Assembly: GCA_964386865.1 (NCBI GenBank)
Contig: CAYLUN010000003.1
Coordinates: 124,001 to 188,000 of the forward strand
DNA length: 64,000 bases
DNA from: CAYLUN01 sp964386865
GTDB lineage: Bacteria; Verrucomicrobiota; Kiritimatiellia; RFP12; UBA1067
Direction of reading: 5' to 3'
Shown one piece after another: positions 8,358-15,225 of this stretch. How positions within the stretch are numbered: position 1 is the first letter of the stretch; the number at the start of each line of letters is the position of its first letter. A model generated the notes under the pieces. It saw only the letters and a program-made list of their open reading frames with translations, searched no databases and was not told the DNA's origin. The translations under genes and the position numbers were made by a program.

Positions 8358-9576
8358 GTCGGGCGCTTGCCTTCTTCGTCCGCCGCTTCAAGCGTCGCAG
8401 AAATCCTCTTGGAGTCTTCGTGATCCTGTAATAGAGGAACCAAGGCCAGAAAGAGAGCGGGAACCTGAACCGGCGGCTTGCCTGCTCATCCCAGATCTCA
8501 TCCATGAGGTTGAGGTTGTAGTTGAGCGCCCTCGCCTTCGCCCAGATGCGGCTGCGGTTTTTGACGAAGTGCTCAACATTGAAGACCTGCTTGAACGCGC
8601 CCAGCTTGCCGATCACATCTAAAGCCAGCATGGTGCGCAGGCACTTCATGCAATGGGAGCAGTTGCGGCTTTTCGCCGTGCAGACGTTGAGAAACTCGTG
8701 AGCGACCGGGTGATCGCTAATAAATTCGGTCTTTTGCACGCGCGTCATGTTCATGCCCGTCAAAAAGAACGCGAGCGTATCGGTGCTTAGCAAGGGGATG
8801 CTGGCGGGATCTAGCCTGTCGAAGCCCATGTCGCTCTGGATTTTGGACAGCGGATACGCAGAAGAGACGTAGTAGACGCTGAACAGGCGCTGCAAGATCA
8901 GCGCGGCCGAACAATTGCACAGGGTTACAAAGTGGGCGAAGGGGCCGAAGTCAATATACTCTCTGACGTTGGAGTTGACGAAGACGAGCGGAAGTCCGAG
9001 CCGCTCCGCGCAGCTGCGGCTCTGCTCGAGCCGCTCGCGGCAGAGGCGGTCGATGCCTTCGTCCGTGTAGCTGGCGCCGTACCCGTGGGAGCCGACGTTG
9101 AAGAAGGTCAGGTGCGTCAGTCGGTAGGGCGGCGGAGGGGCTGCTGGGTCGGTCAGATACTCAAAGACCGTGGTCAGGCTGTCCACGCCGCACGAAAGGC
9201 CGGTGCCGCACGCGCCCGCGGTCTGGGCCGGCGCGTCCAGGAGTGGCGCATCGATGAGTATGGCCTTCTTCCACGGCTGAGCCAATTGAATCATCGGCAT
9301 CAGAAACCGCGTGACGGTAAAAAACAGACGCCGAGAGACCGGAGCCGTGAACTGGAGGTTGACTCCCTGGTGCATGGCCCAGTGGAGAAGCGCCACGAGA
9401 AAACCGTCTGACCGGTCTGCAGTCAGGTAGTCGGCGAATGCGGGCTCGACCGAGTACCACAGCCGATGCGGCGTGCCATTCCGCTCGAACGAGACGCTCA
9501 TGACGGCTCCGCCATCCGCCGACCGCGTGATGGTCGGGGCGCTGATGAGCACATATTCGGCATTCGCCACTGTCAT
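8347..9576 (-). CDS. PP-loop ATPase (QueC/ExsB-like fold) in a polysaccharide locus
   Basis: This is a 409-aa protein. ATG 9576 (MTVANAEYVLI) is chosen because GGGGAG lies 7 nt upstream; a TTG start at 9609 is less likely. Residues 128-133 read SCGVDS, a close variant of the SGGxDS PP-loop that binds ATP pyrophosphate in N-type ATP pyrophosphatases (QueC, tRNA thiolases, asparagine synthetase). Around residues 300-315 is NCSHCMKCLRT, a C-x2-C-x2-C zinc-binding cluster like that at the end of QueC-type enzymes. The roughly 125-residue N-terminal extension is not recognised. The protein would adenylate a carboxyl or carbonyl group. It sits between a pyruvyl transferase family gene and MBOAT, so it may activate or amidate a sugar. 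It is not similar in layout to WbpG. Confidence 0.65.
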   Translation of the reverse strand: MTVANAEYVLISAPTITRSADGGAVMSVSFERNGTPHRLWYSVEPAFADYLTADRSDGFLVALLHWAMHQGVNLQFTAPVSRRLFFTVTRFLMPMIQLAQPWKKAILIDAPLLDAPAQTAGACGTGLSCGVDSLTTVFEYLTDPAAPPPPYRLTHLTFFNVGSHGYGASYTDEGIDRLCRERLEQSRSCAERLGLPLVFVNSNVREYIDFGPFAHFVTLCNCSAALILQRLFSVYYVSSAYPLSKIQSDMGFDRLDPASIPLLSTDTLAFFLTGMNMTRVQKTEFISDHPVAHEFLNVCTAKSRNCSHCMKCLRTMLALDVIGKLGAFKQVFNVEHFVKNRSRIWAKARALNYNLNLMDEIWDEQASRRFRFPLSFWPWFLYYRITKTPRGFLRRLKRRTKKASARHAV

Positions 9577-9717
9577 GGACAACTCCCCGTTGCGCACCGT
9601 TCCAAGCAAACTCAGACCTCACCCAACAAGAAATCGTCTCAGATTACCTCTTTCATGGTACCGGTGCAACGGGAAAAAGGGGCGGGGCGAGGGGCTGACA
9701 GGAAGCGTAAAATGGGG

Positions 9718-10911
9718 CTAGGGAAGCGACTGCTGAAGAAAGCGCAACGACTGGCTCCGGTCCTTCTCGATCTCGCACCACACCTCGTCGTAATTGGGCC
9801 GCCCGAACGCAAGGGGGCGGTCCGACACCTCCTGGTCGAGCACGTCGCGAAGCGTATAGCGGGCCGCGAAGTCCCGCATTCGGGCCGACATGCCCGCCCG
9901 CTGTGCGGAGCTGTTGATCACGATTTTGACCGGCTTCCGGAAGATGCAGCTAAACATGAGCGAGTGGAACGAGTCCGAAACGACGGCCGAGGCGTAGGCG
10001 ATTCCGCTCAGATACTCGCGGGGGCCGGCGCCGCAGCAGAGCCGGACGTGCGGCATCAGAAGCAGGCGCATACGCAGCAGCCAGTCGCTCAGCTTCCGCC
10101 GCCCATAGAGCTGTTGCAGGGACATGTACAAGAGAACCTTCTCGCGATTCGGGCGCGGCAGCGTGCTGAGCATCATCAGGCACGCGCGGAGGTCGCCGAG
10201 CCAGTAGCAGAACACGAAGGGCCTGTCCGTTGGCCGCTCGGCCAGCAGCTTGCGCCACTCGGCTTCGGGCAGCAGGAGCGTGGGGTCGAGGACCCACTGC
10301 GCCTCGCGACCCGTCCACTGCCGCACCAGCGCGGCGCCCTCTTTCTCTCGCACGCTGATGTGAGCGAACTTCTCCAGACACTCCCGGTACTCCTTCAGGT
10401 AGTCTTCGGGCAAGTCGCGGAACCCGAAGCTCGCCGCATAAGAGATGCGCCGCGTGGCGGCGTCAAGCGGGCCCAGCAAGAAGGGGTTGGGCCGGCCGTG
10501 CCACGCGTAATTCCAGACTTGGTCGCTGCCGACAACCAAGCAGTCGTAGCCGTTGATCTCGGCCAGCGCTTGAGCCGACGGGTAGGGCCGAGGCGACAGG
10601 GTGATGTGGTCGCGAATGAAGCGGCGCGTTTGGCGGCGGCGCACGTAATCGCTCCAGACATAAAAGATCCCGCGCTTGAATAGATACCCCGCGATGCGCG
10701 ACGCGCGCTTGAGCGTCGAGCGGCCCGGATCAAAGAAGTGGCCGTTCAGCAGGGCGTTCCTGGGGGCAAGCCAGTAATCGACCAGCTCGGCGGCATAGCC
10801 CCGGCTGAGCAACACGCGCTGCAGGGCATACGCCTGCAGAACGCCGCCATAGTTCAGTTGGTTGAGCAGCGTCAATATGCCGATTCTACGGGTTATCATA
10901 AGCGGCCGCAT
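9718..10911 (-). CDS. Polysaccharide pyruvyl transferase family protein
   Basis: This is a 397-aa protein of the PF04230 type. It opens with RIGILTLLNQLNYGGVLQAYALQRVL, the hallmark glycine/asparagine N-terminus of the family. It continues with CLVVGSDQVWNYAWHG, SYAASFGF, ISVREKEGAALVRQWTG and a late SFHSLMFSCIFRKPVKIV segment. Members (CsaB, PssM, WcaK) add ketal pyruvate from PEP to sugars, giving negative charge to surface glycans. The gene starts 13 nt after the FrhB-like gene, a pairing common in capsule loci. The start is uncertain: an AGGAG abuts ATG 10911 (spacing 0) and lies 12 nt from an in-frame ATG at 10899. Confidence 0.85.
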   Translation of the reverse strand: MRPLMITRRIGILTLLNQLNYGGVLQAYALQRVLLSRGYAAELVDYWLAPRNALLNGHFFDPGRSTLKRASRIAGYLFKRGIFYVWSDYVRRRQTRRFIRDHITLSPRPYPSAQALAEINGYDCLVVGSDQVWNYAWHGRPNPFLLGPLDAATRRISYAASFGFRDLPEDYLKEYRECLEKFAHISVREKEGAALVRQWTGREAQWVLDPTLLLPEAEWRKLLAERPTDRPFVFCYWLGDLRACLMMLSTLPRPNREKVLLYMSLQQLYGRRKLSDWLLRMRLLLMPHVRLCCGAGPREYLSGIAYASAVVSDSFHSLMFSCIFRKPVKIVINSSAQRAGMSARMRDFAARYTLRDVLDQEVSDRPLAFGRPNYDEVWCEIEKDRSQSLRFLQQSLP

Positions 10912-10924
10912 CTCCTAGTTAAGC

Positions 10925-12127
10925 CTACGGGACGACCGCCACATTCGTCATGCGCCGCCAGAATAGCCGCCACCGACGCGACAGCGAGGGCCGTAGCAAG
11001 CGTTCAATCAGCGCGGCCACAGGGCCCTTGTCCAGCCGCCTGAAGAACGCCTTCCTGTTCCGGTGCTGCCTGAGCGAGCGGTACACAACCGGGTTCTTGT
11101 CCCGGATGTCAGCGAAAGTCGTTTCGGCCCATTGCGCCCCTTGGCCGCCGCCTTGGGCCTGCAGGGCGTGGGTGGCCTCGCTCCCGGATGGCGTGACGGC
11201 AAGAAGAAGCGACGTGCCCCGGTCGTCGTCAAACGCGGGAACCGTGGTGTGAACCTGCCAGTAATCGGCAAGCGTGATGTCCGCTCCGCTTCGCAGCTCG
11301 CGGAAGGAGCAGGCGCTACAGGATGGACGGTTGAACAGATCTTTGGCAAATCCCTGCATGTAGGGGTCTTGGTCCTGCGGGGCCCGATACTCAGCTCCGT
11401 TCTCGAAGGTGAAAGACAAGGCGTACCGTTTCCAGCCGAAGTGCTTGTCTCGGAAAGAAATTCGTCGGGCCTTTGCGCCAAACCGCGCCTCCATTTCCCT
11501 CTTATACCGAGCAAATACGCCGGGTGAAGGTGCGGCGTGGCAAATCAAATCCACGCACAGCAGCTGGCCCTTGCAAGCGCCGCAGGCTTTCGGCGATTCG
11601 GCCAAGAACGCTTTTAGGCCCGCTATCTGACACGGGGTGCCAGAAAACAGAACTTTGCCGCCGAGGGAGAGCTGTTCTTCGACCTGCTTAAACATGTCGC
11701 CCAGCTCGCTCTGGACATATTTCGAGCCTCGCAGCTCGGCCAGCTCGGCCTCGCTTCGCGCCGCTTTGTGAACGACGCGGAGATCGTCGCTCCAGCCAGC
11801 CCCAACAACACAGCCGCCGCCGGCCAGAACCCGTCGCGCCAAGAGGGTAAAGAGCCCGCCCGACGAACTTTGCTGGCGAATGTTGTCGTCGTTGCAGATG
11901 GCCGCGTAGACGGCTAAAGGCGCGCGGGGTGCGGGCCGGTGGAGCACGGGGCAGACGCGCTCGCACGCGCTGCACGTGATGCAGGTTGAGCCGTCGATGG
12001 CGGGGTAGAGGAAACCCTCCGAGTCCGCCTCCATGCGGATCGCCGAAACCGGGCAGATGGCGGCGCAGGCGGTGCATCCCGAGCACAGAGTCGCTGGCGC
12101 CAGAGTGATGGTATCCAGACCCTTCAT
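10925..12127 (-). CDS. FrhB-like iron-sulfur flavoprotein (coenzyme F420 hydrogenase/dehydrogenase beta family)
   Basis: This is a 400-aa protein starting MKGLDTITL. Two ferredoxin-like clusters lie at the N-terminus: CSGCTACAAICP and CITCSACERVCP (about residues 14-60). The FrhB/FdhB_C domain follows, with SSSGGLFTLLARRVL, SKYVQSELGDMFKQVEEQL, VLFSGTPCQIAGLKAFL, DLICHAAPSPGVFARYKREME, and CSACSFRELRSGADITLADYW. Bacterial homologues beside pyruvyl transferases are not true F420 enzymes; they may supply electrons or reduce a sugar intermediate. An open frame extends upstream to 12262, but a TTGTTG/TATTAT promoter ends 9 nt before this ATG, so the shorter start with an almost leaderless mRNA is preferred. 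Confidence 0.8.
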   Translation of the reverse strand: MKGLDTITLAPATLCSGCTACAAICPVSAIRMEADSEGFLYPAIDGSTCITCSACERVCPVLHRPAPRAPLAVYAAICNDDNIRQQSSSGGLFTLLARRVLAGGGCVVGAGWSDDLRVVHKAARSEAELAELRGSKYVQSELGDMFKQVEEQLSLGGKVLFSGTPCQIAGLKAFLAESPKACGACKGQLLCVDLICHAAPSPGVFARYKREMEARFGAKARRISFRDKHFGWKRYALSFTFENGAEYRAPQDQDPYMQGFAKDLFNRPSCSACSFRELRSGADITLADYWQVHTTVPAFDDDRGTSLLLAVTPSGSEATHALQAQGGGQGAQWAETTFADIRDKNPVVYRSLRQHRNRKAFFRRLDKGPVAALIERLLRPSLSRRWRLFWRRMTNVAVVP

Positions 12128-12166
12128 GTGCTTGTCATAATACCCCATGGAGCAGGCAGGCAACAA
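12127..12166 (-). promoter_or_regulatory. Leaderless-type promoter, copy 1
   Basis: Minus strand: -35 TTGTTG (12161-12166), 18-nt spacer, -10 TATTAT (12137-12142), then only 9 nt to the ATG ending at 12127. The predicted transcript starts 0-3 nt before the ATG. The 16-mer GCAGGCAACAAGCGCG around the -35 and the 12-mer around the -10 are identical to those of the promoter at 13617-13652. Confidence 0.6.
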
Positions 12167-12191
12167 GCGCGAAGGAGGCCGCCGGGCCGGC

Positions 12192-12923
12192 TCAGCGCCA
12201 CGCGTCGCGCACCCAGCGGACAGGCGGGGTGCGCTTGTAGATCTTCTTGTACCACGGCGCATCCCACGAGCCCGACACCAGCTCGTCGGGCGTGGGGTGT
12301 CCGGTGCAGACCACGATCTTCGCGTCCTTGTACTGGCGCGGCTGCAGGAACAGGCGCAGCGGCCAGGGGTGCAGGCAGTGCACCTTGAACTGCTTGATCC
12401 AGCCGTCCGGCCAGAAGTCCATGCTCGAAATGGTGTTCGAAATAAACGTCTGGGAGTTGCTGTACTGCTTGCGCATCTCCAGCGGGGCGGCCAGCAGGCG
12501 CTCGAGCACGTCCGGGTGCGAGCCCACCTTGAAGCGGAAGACCGAGGTGTTGCCGATGCGGCGGTCCGGCGTGGTGTAGTTGCGCATCACCACATAGTCC
12601 GAAGCTGACGGGTAGGAGAAAAACTCGTCCATCGATCCCGTGATGATGATGTCCAGGTCGAGAAACAAGAGCTCGCCTGTCAGGCCGACCACGTCGGGCG
12701 CCCAGAGGGACACCTTACGCCAGCCGCCCCAGCTCATGGGAGGCGGGATGTCCACGGTCGGGCACGGGCGTATGACGACCTCGGGCCGGATGCCTTCCGG
12801 CCGGTCGGTCAAACAGTAGAGCGTGAACGGCGGCTGGGTGTGCCGCGCGACCATGCTGTAGAGCCGGTTGACATAGTCGGACGAGTACATCGGGCCCCAC
12901 TTCATGCAGATGATCTGTTTCAT
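12192..12923 (-). CDS. DxD-containing glycosyltransferase, surface polysaccharide cluster
   Basis: This is a 243-aa protein that starts KQIICMKWGPMYSSDYVNRLYSMVARH and carries ELLFLDLDIIITGSMDEFF (about residues 83-100), the DxD manganese/nucleotide-sugar site of GT-A enzymes related to GT8/GT32. Further landmarks are GNTSVFRFKVGSHPD and FKVHCLHPWPLRLF, a His-containing segment in the region where such enzymes bind the sugar phosphate. AGGAGGAG lies about 10 nt before the ATG. It starts 15 nt after the YrbL-like gene and is probably transcribed with it from the leaderless-type promoter at 13617-13652. Sugar and linkage are unknown. Confidence 0.7.
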   Translation of the reverse strand: MKQIICMKWGPMYSSDYVNRLYSMVARHTQPPFTLYCLTDRPEGIRPEVVIRPCPTVDIPPPMSWGGWRKVSLWAPDVVGLTGELLFLDLDIIITGSMDEFFSYPSASDYVVMRNYTTPDRRIGNTSVFRFKVGSHPDVLERLLAAPLEMRKQYSNSQTFISNTISSMDFWPDGWIKQFKVHCLHPWPLRLFLQPRQYKDAKIVVCTGHPTPDELVSGSWDAPWYKKIYKRTPPVRWVRDAWR

Positions 12924-12938
12924 CGTGGCAGGCTCCTC

Positions 12939-13613
12939 CTAGGGTTTCGCAGGGGCTGGCTGGGCGAGATAGGCCGCCCGGAGCCGCTCCAGATAGCGGT
13001 CGCAGCGCCGCCGGACTTTTCTTCTCACGTAAGGCTTAATGCCGGACAGGCCGGGGATCAGGGCGCGGCCCTTGGGCTCGAAATCCACGATCCGCAGGCG
13101 GAACGTCGACGGCCCCGTCCACTGGACCATCACGTTGGGGGGGTCGTAGAAGCAGACCGCGTGTTCCGCCAAGCGCGCGAAGAGGGCCTCCGCACAGTCG
13201 AGGAGGCGCTGCCTCACCTGCGAGTCGGCTGTCCGGCCGAGCTCGGCGAGCACGCGGCGCATCGGCGTCCCGTCGGGGTTCAGGATCAGGCTCTCGACGA
13301 TGCCCCAGCCGTGCGAAGTCGAGTAGACGGGCTCGATGGATTCGGGAAAGGCCGCGAACAGGTCCGGCGGGAGGCTGCGGCGAAGCTCGCGGTGGTAGCG
13401 CCACTCTTGGCAGTTCACGTTCAGGGCCGCCACGTGGCGCGCGAGAAAGATATGCAGGCGCACGCTGAAGGTGGTCTTGGCCGTGTATTGGTGGGGCTGG
13501 CGGTAAAACTTGACGCACGCCTCGCGCCCGGGGAGCCGGTAGCACTTCCTGCGGCTGCCCTCGCCGAGCAGCTCGAGCGCGCTCAAATCGCCGATTGTCT
13601 CCGTACTCCTCAT
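12939..13613 (-). CDS. YrbL-like kinase-fold protein
   Basis: This is a 224-aa protein. LGEGSRRKCYRLPGREACVKFYR (residues 16-38) is close to the start of the YrbL-PhoP_reg family: a Gly-rich loop, then a Lys in a beta strand, as in lipopolysaccharide and eukaryotic-like kinases. VCFYDPPNVMVQ and LRIVDFEP resemble the catalytic HxDxxxxN and metal-binding DxE parts. It may phosphorylate a sugar or lipid acceptor during glycan assembly; in enterobacteria the family is PhoP/Mg-regulated, but no such control is visible here. The start ATG at 13613 is chosen because the -10 element TATTAT ends 10 nt upstream, which rules out the longer frame that begins at 13691. The last residues are Pro/Ala-rich. 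Confidence 0.72.
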   Translation of the reverse strand: MRSTETIGDLSALELLGEGSRRKCYRLPGREACVKFYRQPHQYTAKTTFSVRLHIFLARHVAALNVNCQEWRYHRELRRSLPPDLFAAFPESIEPVYSTSHGWGIVESLILNPDGTPMRRVLAELGRTADSQVRQRLLDCAEALFARLAEHAVCFYDPPNVMVQWTGPSTFRLRIVDFEPKGRALIPGLSGIKPYVRRKVRRRCDRYLERLRAAYLAQPAPAKP

Positions 13614-13616
13614 GTG

Positions 13617-13652
13617 TGGAACCATAATACCCCAACAGGCCGCAGGCAACAA
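13617..13652 (-). promoter_or_regulatory. Leaderless-type promoter, copy 2
   Basis: Minus strand: -35 TTGTTG (13647-13652), 17-nt spacer, -10 TATTAT (13624-13629), with the ATG only 10 nt later. The expected leader is about 4 nt, and no Shine-Dalgarno could fit. Sequence identity to copy 1 spans both hexamers and flanks. Confidence 0.62.
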
Positions 13653-13689
13653 GCGCGGGCCTCGCTTTTCTTGACGGGCCCAAACAGCC

Positions 13690-13721
13690 AAAAAGGCCCT
13701 GTCCGTAACCGGGCAAGGCCT
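13690..13721 (-). terminator. Intrinsic terminator of asd
   Basis: Minus strand: AGGCCTTGCCCG pairs with CGGACAGGGCCT (11 of 12 positions, one G-U, one C-A mismatch) around a GTTA loop, followed directly by TTTTT. It sits 31 nt after the asd stop. Confidence 0.8.
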
Positions 13722-13751
13722 CCTCGCGGTTGGACGTGCGGCCTGAGCGGC

Positions 13752-14768
13752 TCAGATCAGCTTGCGGCGGATCATCTCCTCCGCGATCTGCACGGCGTTC
13801 TGCGCCGCGCCCTTGCGGATGTTGTCGCCGCAGCAGAAGAGGGCCAGGCCGTTCTCGACGCTCGGATCCACGCGGATGCGGCCGACGTTCACGATGTCGC
13901 CGCCGCCGGTGAAGAGCGGCATCGGGTACTGGCTGGCCGCGAGGTCGTCGATGACCTTCACGCCCTCCGTCTGCGAGAGGATCTCGCGGGCGGCTTCGGG
14001 CGTCATCGGCGCGCTGAACTCCGCGTGCACCGCGACCGAGTGCGCATAGAAGACCGGCACGCGCACGCAGGTGGAGGCCACCTTGAGGTCCGGGCAGCCG
14101 AGGATCTTACGCGACTCGAAGGTCATCTTGGCCTCCTCGGTGGTGAAGCCGGGCATCTCCTTCTTGGCGCTGCCGATCTGCGGCAGGACGTTGAAGGCGA
14201 TCTGGTGGGGGTAGGCCTTGACGCTCATCTCGCCGCCGTTGACGTAGGCGCGGATCTGCTGCTCCAGCTCGTCGATGGCCGCGCGCCCGGTGCCGCTGAC
14301 GGACTGGTAGGTCACGGCCACCATGCGCTTGAGCGGCACGCGACGGTGCAGCGGCGCGACGCCCATCAGGGTGATGATCGTGCTGCAGTTCGGGTTGGCG
14401 ATAAAGCCCTGGTGCTTCTCGAGGGCTTCGCCGTTGATCTCGGGGATGACGAGCGGCACGCGGTCGTCCATGCGGTAGTCGTCGCCGTTGTCGATCACGA
14501 CGCAGCCGCGCTTGACCGCCTCCCAGCCGAACAGCTTGGACGCGCCCTTCGAGCCCTCCGTGCCCGCGAACAGCACGACGTCCAGCCCGTCGAACGCCTC
14601 GGGTTTGGCCTCCAACACATGAAACGTTTCGCCCGCGACCTCTTCGTCGCGTTCGCGCGTCGCGAGGATGCGGATTTCGCTGGCGGGGAACTTCCGCTGA
14701 CGGAGCACCTTGACCATCTCCGTTCCCACCGCGCCGATGCCGACCAGACCGACCTTGTACTGTTTCAT
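13752..14768 (-). CDS. asd: Aspartate-semialdehyde dehydrogenase
   Basis: This 338-aa enzyme makes L-aspartate 4-semialdehyde from aspartyl phosphate with NADPH, at the branch to lysine/diaminopimelate, threonine and methionine. The Rossmann N-terminus KVGLVGIGAVGTEMVKVL is followed by ILATRERDEEV and FAGTEGSKGASKLFGWEAVKRG. The catalytic Cys is in FIANPNCSTIITLMG, and the substrate-binding VTYQSVSGTG follows. ATG 14768 (MKQYKVGL) has AAGGG at 8-nt spacing; a longer in-frame start at 14807 would place extra residues before the Rossmann strand. It is monocistronic, with its own promoter and terminator. The met/cys genes at 56.5-59.3 kb use the same pathway downstream. Confidence 0.95.
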   Translation of the reverse strand: MKQYKVGLVGIGAVGTEMVKVLRQRKFPASEIRILATRERDEEVAGETFHVLEAKPEAFDGLDVVLFAGTEGSKGASKLFGWEAVKRGCVVIDNGDDYRMDDRVPLVIPEINGEALEKHQGFIANPNCSTIITLMGVAPLHRRVPLKRMVAVTYQSVSGTGRAAIDELEQQIRAYVNGGEMSVKAYPHQIAFNVLPQIGSAKKEMPGFTTEEAKMTFESRKILGCPDLKVASTCVRVPVFYAHSVAVHAEFSAPMTPEAAREILSQTEGVKVIDDLAASQYPMPLFTGGGDIVNVGRIRVDPSVENGLALFCCGDNIRKGAAQNAVQIAEEMIRRKLI

Positions 14769-14807
14769 TGGATTAACCCTTCCATAAGTAGCTGAAAACG
14801 GCGGCAA

Positions 14808-14836
14808 AGAATAGCGAAAACGCAGGACAAGTGCAA
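14808..14836 (-). promoter_or_regulatory. Sigma-70-type promoter of asd
   Basis: Minus strand: -35 TTGCAC (14831-14836), exact 17-nt spacer, -10 TATTCT (14808-14813), about 40-nt leader. The GCTATTYT form of the -10 recurs before metX (59284) and purM (62935). Confidence 0.65.
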
Positions 14837-14974
14837 TCGGTAAGTAAGCGGACGGGGCTCAAACTTGCAGACCGGCGCCCGGCGCGCTTTGCCCCGGTTT
14901 CGGGTAAGACGCGGTTCTGGCCGTTTGCCGTCTTTCGACAAGAATGAACAGGCGTAAGCAGGAGCAATTGTGGC

Positions 14975-15022
14975 TTGCGTTCATATGTGAGGTGTGCATA
15001 ATTATTTTCATCCTTATTAAGG
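14975..15022 (+). promoter_or_regulatory. Candidate promoter and palindrome upstream of the giant repeat protein
   Basis: TTGCGT (14975-14980), 16-nt spacer, CATAAT (14997-15002, 5/6 match), with the perfect palindrome CCTTA-T-TAAGG at 15012-15022, just after the expected start point. The surrounding 14940-15040 is locally AT-rich. If it serves the gene at 15226, the leader would be about 215 nt. Confidence 0.4.
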
Positions 15023-15030
15023 TGTTCATT

Positions 15031-15123
15031 ATGAAAAAGGCGCGAATGATGGTCGGATTCGCCGAGGGTCGAGCATCGAGCACGCGCCTACTAGGGTGCC
15101 GCCCATTAAGCGGCATGGCATAG
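15031..15123 (+). CDS. Possible 30-aa leader ORF
   Basis: ATG with AAGGTG 6 nt upstream, 30 codons to TAG, beginning MKKARMMVGF. It lies between the candidate promoter and the giant gene, where a leader peptide could be. No homology is recognised, and the frame contains six Arg/Lys in a basic, non-hydrophobic peptide. It may be chance. The rest of the 14769-15225 gap contains no other gene. Confidence 0.25.
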   Translation: MKKARMMVGFAEGRASSTRLLGCRPLSGMA

Positions 15124-15225
15124 GGCAGCGGAAAACGCGCTGAACGCCGGGGCCGGCGTGGAGATTGGACGTCTGCGGGCAACAGCTTGCTTCACGAATG
15201 CACAATAGACGCGTGGGGGGAGGTC

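Noticed and set aside
8347..9576. WbpG-type sugar amidotransferase as a firm name for the PP-loop protein
   Set aside because: WbpG starts with a CxxC...CxxC zinc region and SGGKDS; here the PP-loop is SCGVDS after a 125-residue unknown domain.
10925..12262. Longer start of the FrhB-like protein (12262)
   Set aside because: The extra 45 residues are Arg/Pro/Ala-rich and would be read through the -35/-10 promoter sequence.
12840..14795. 651-codon plus-strand frame opposite asd and the YrbL-like gene
   Set aside because: It crosses an intrinsic terminator and two promoters of real minus-strand genes; the composition is that of an antisense frame.
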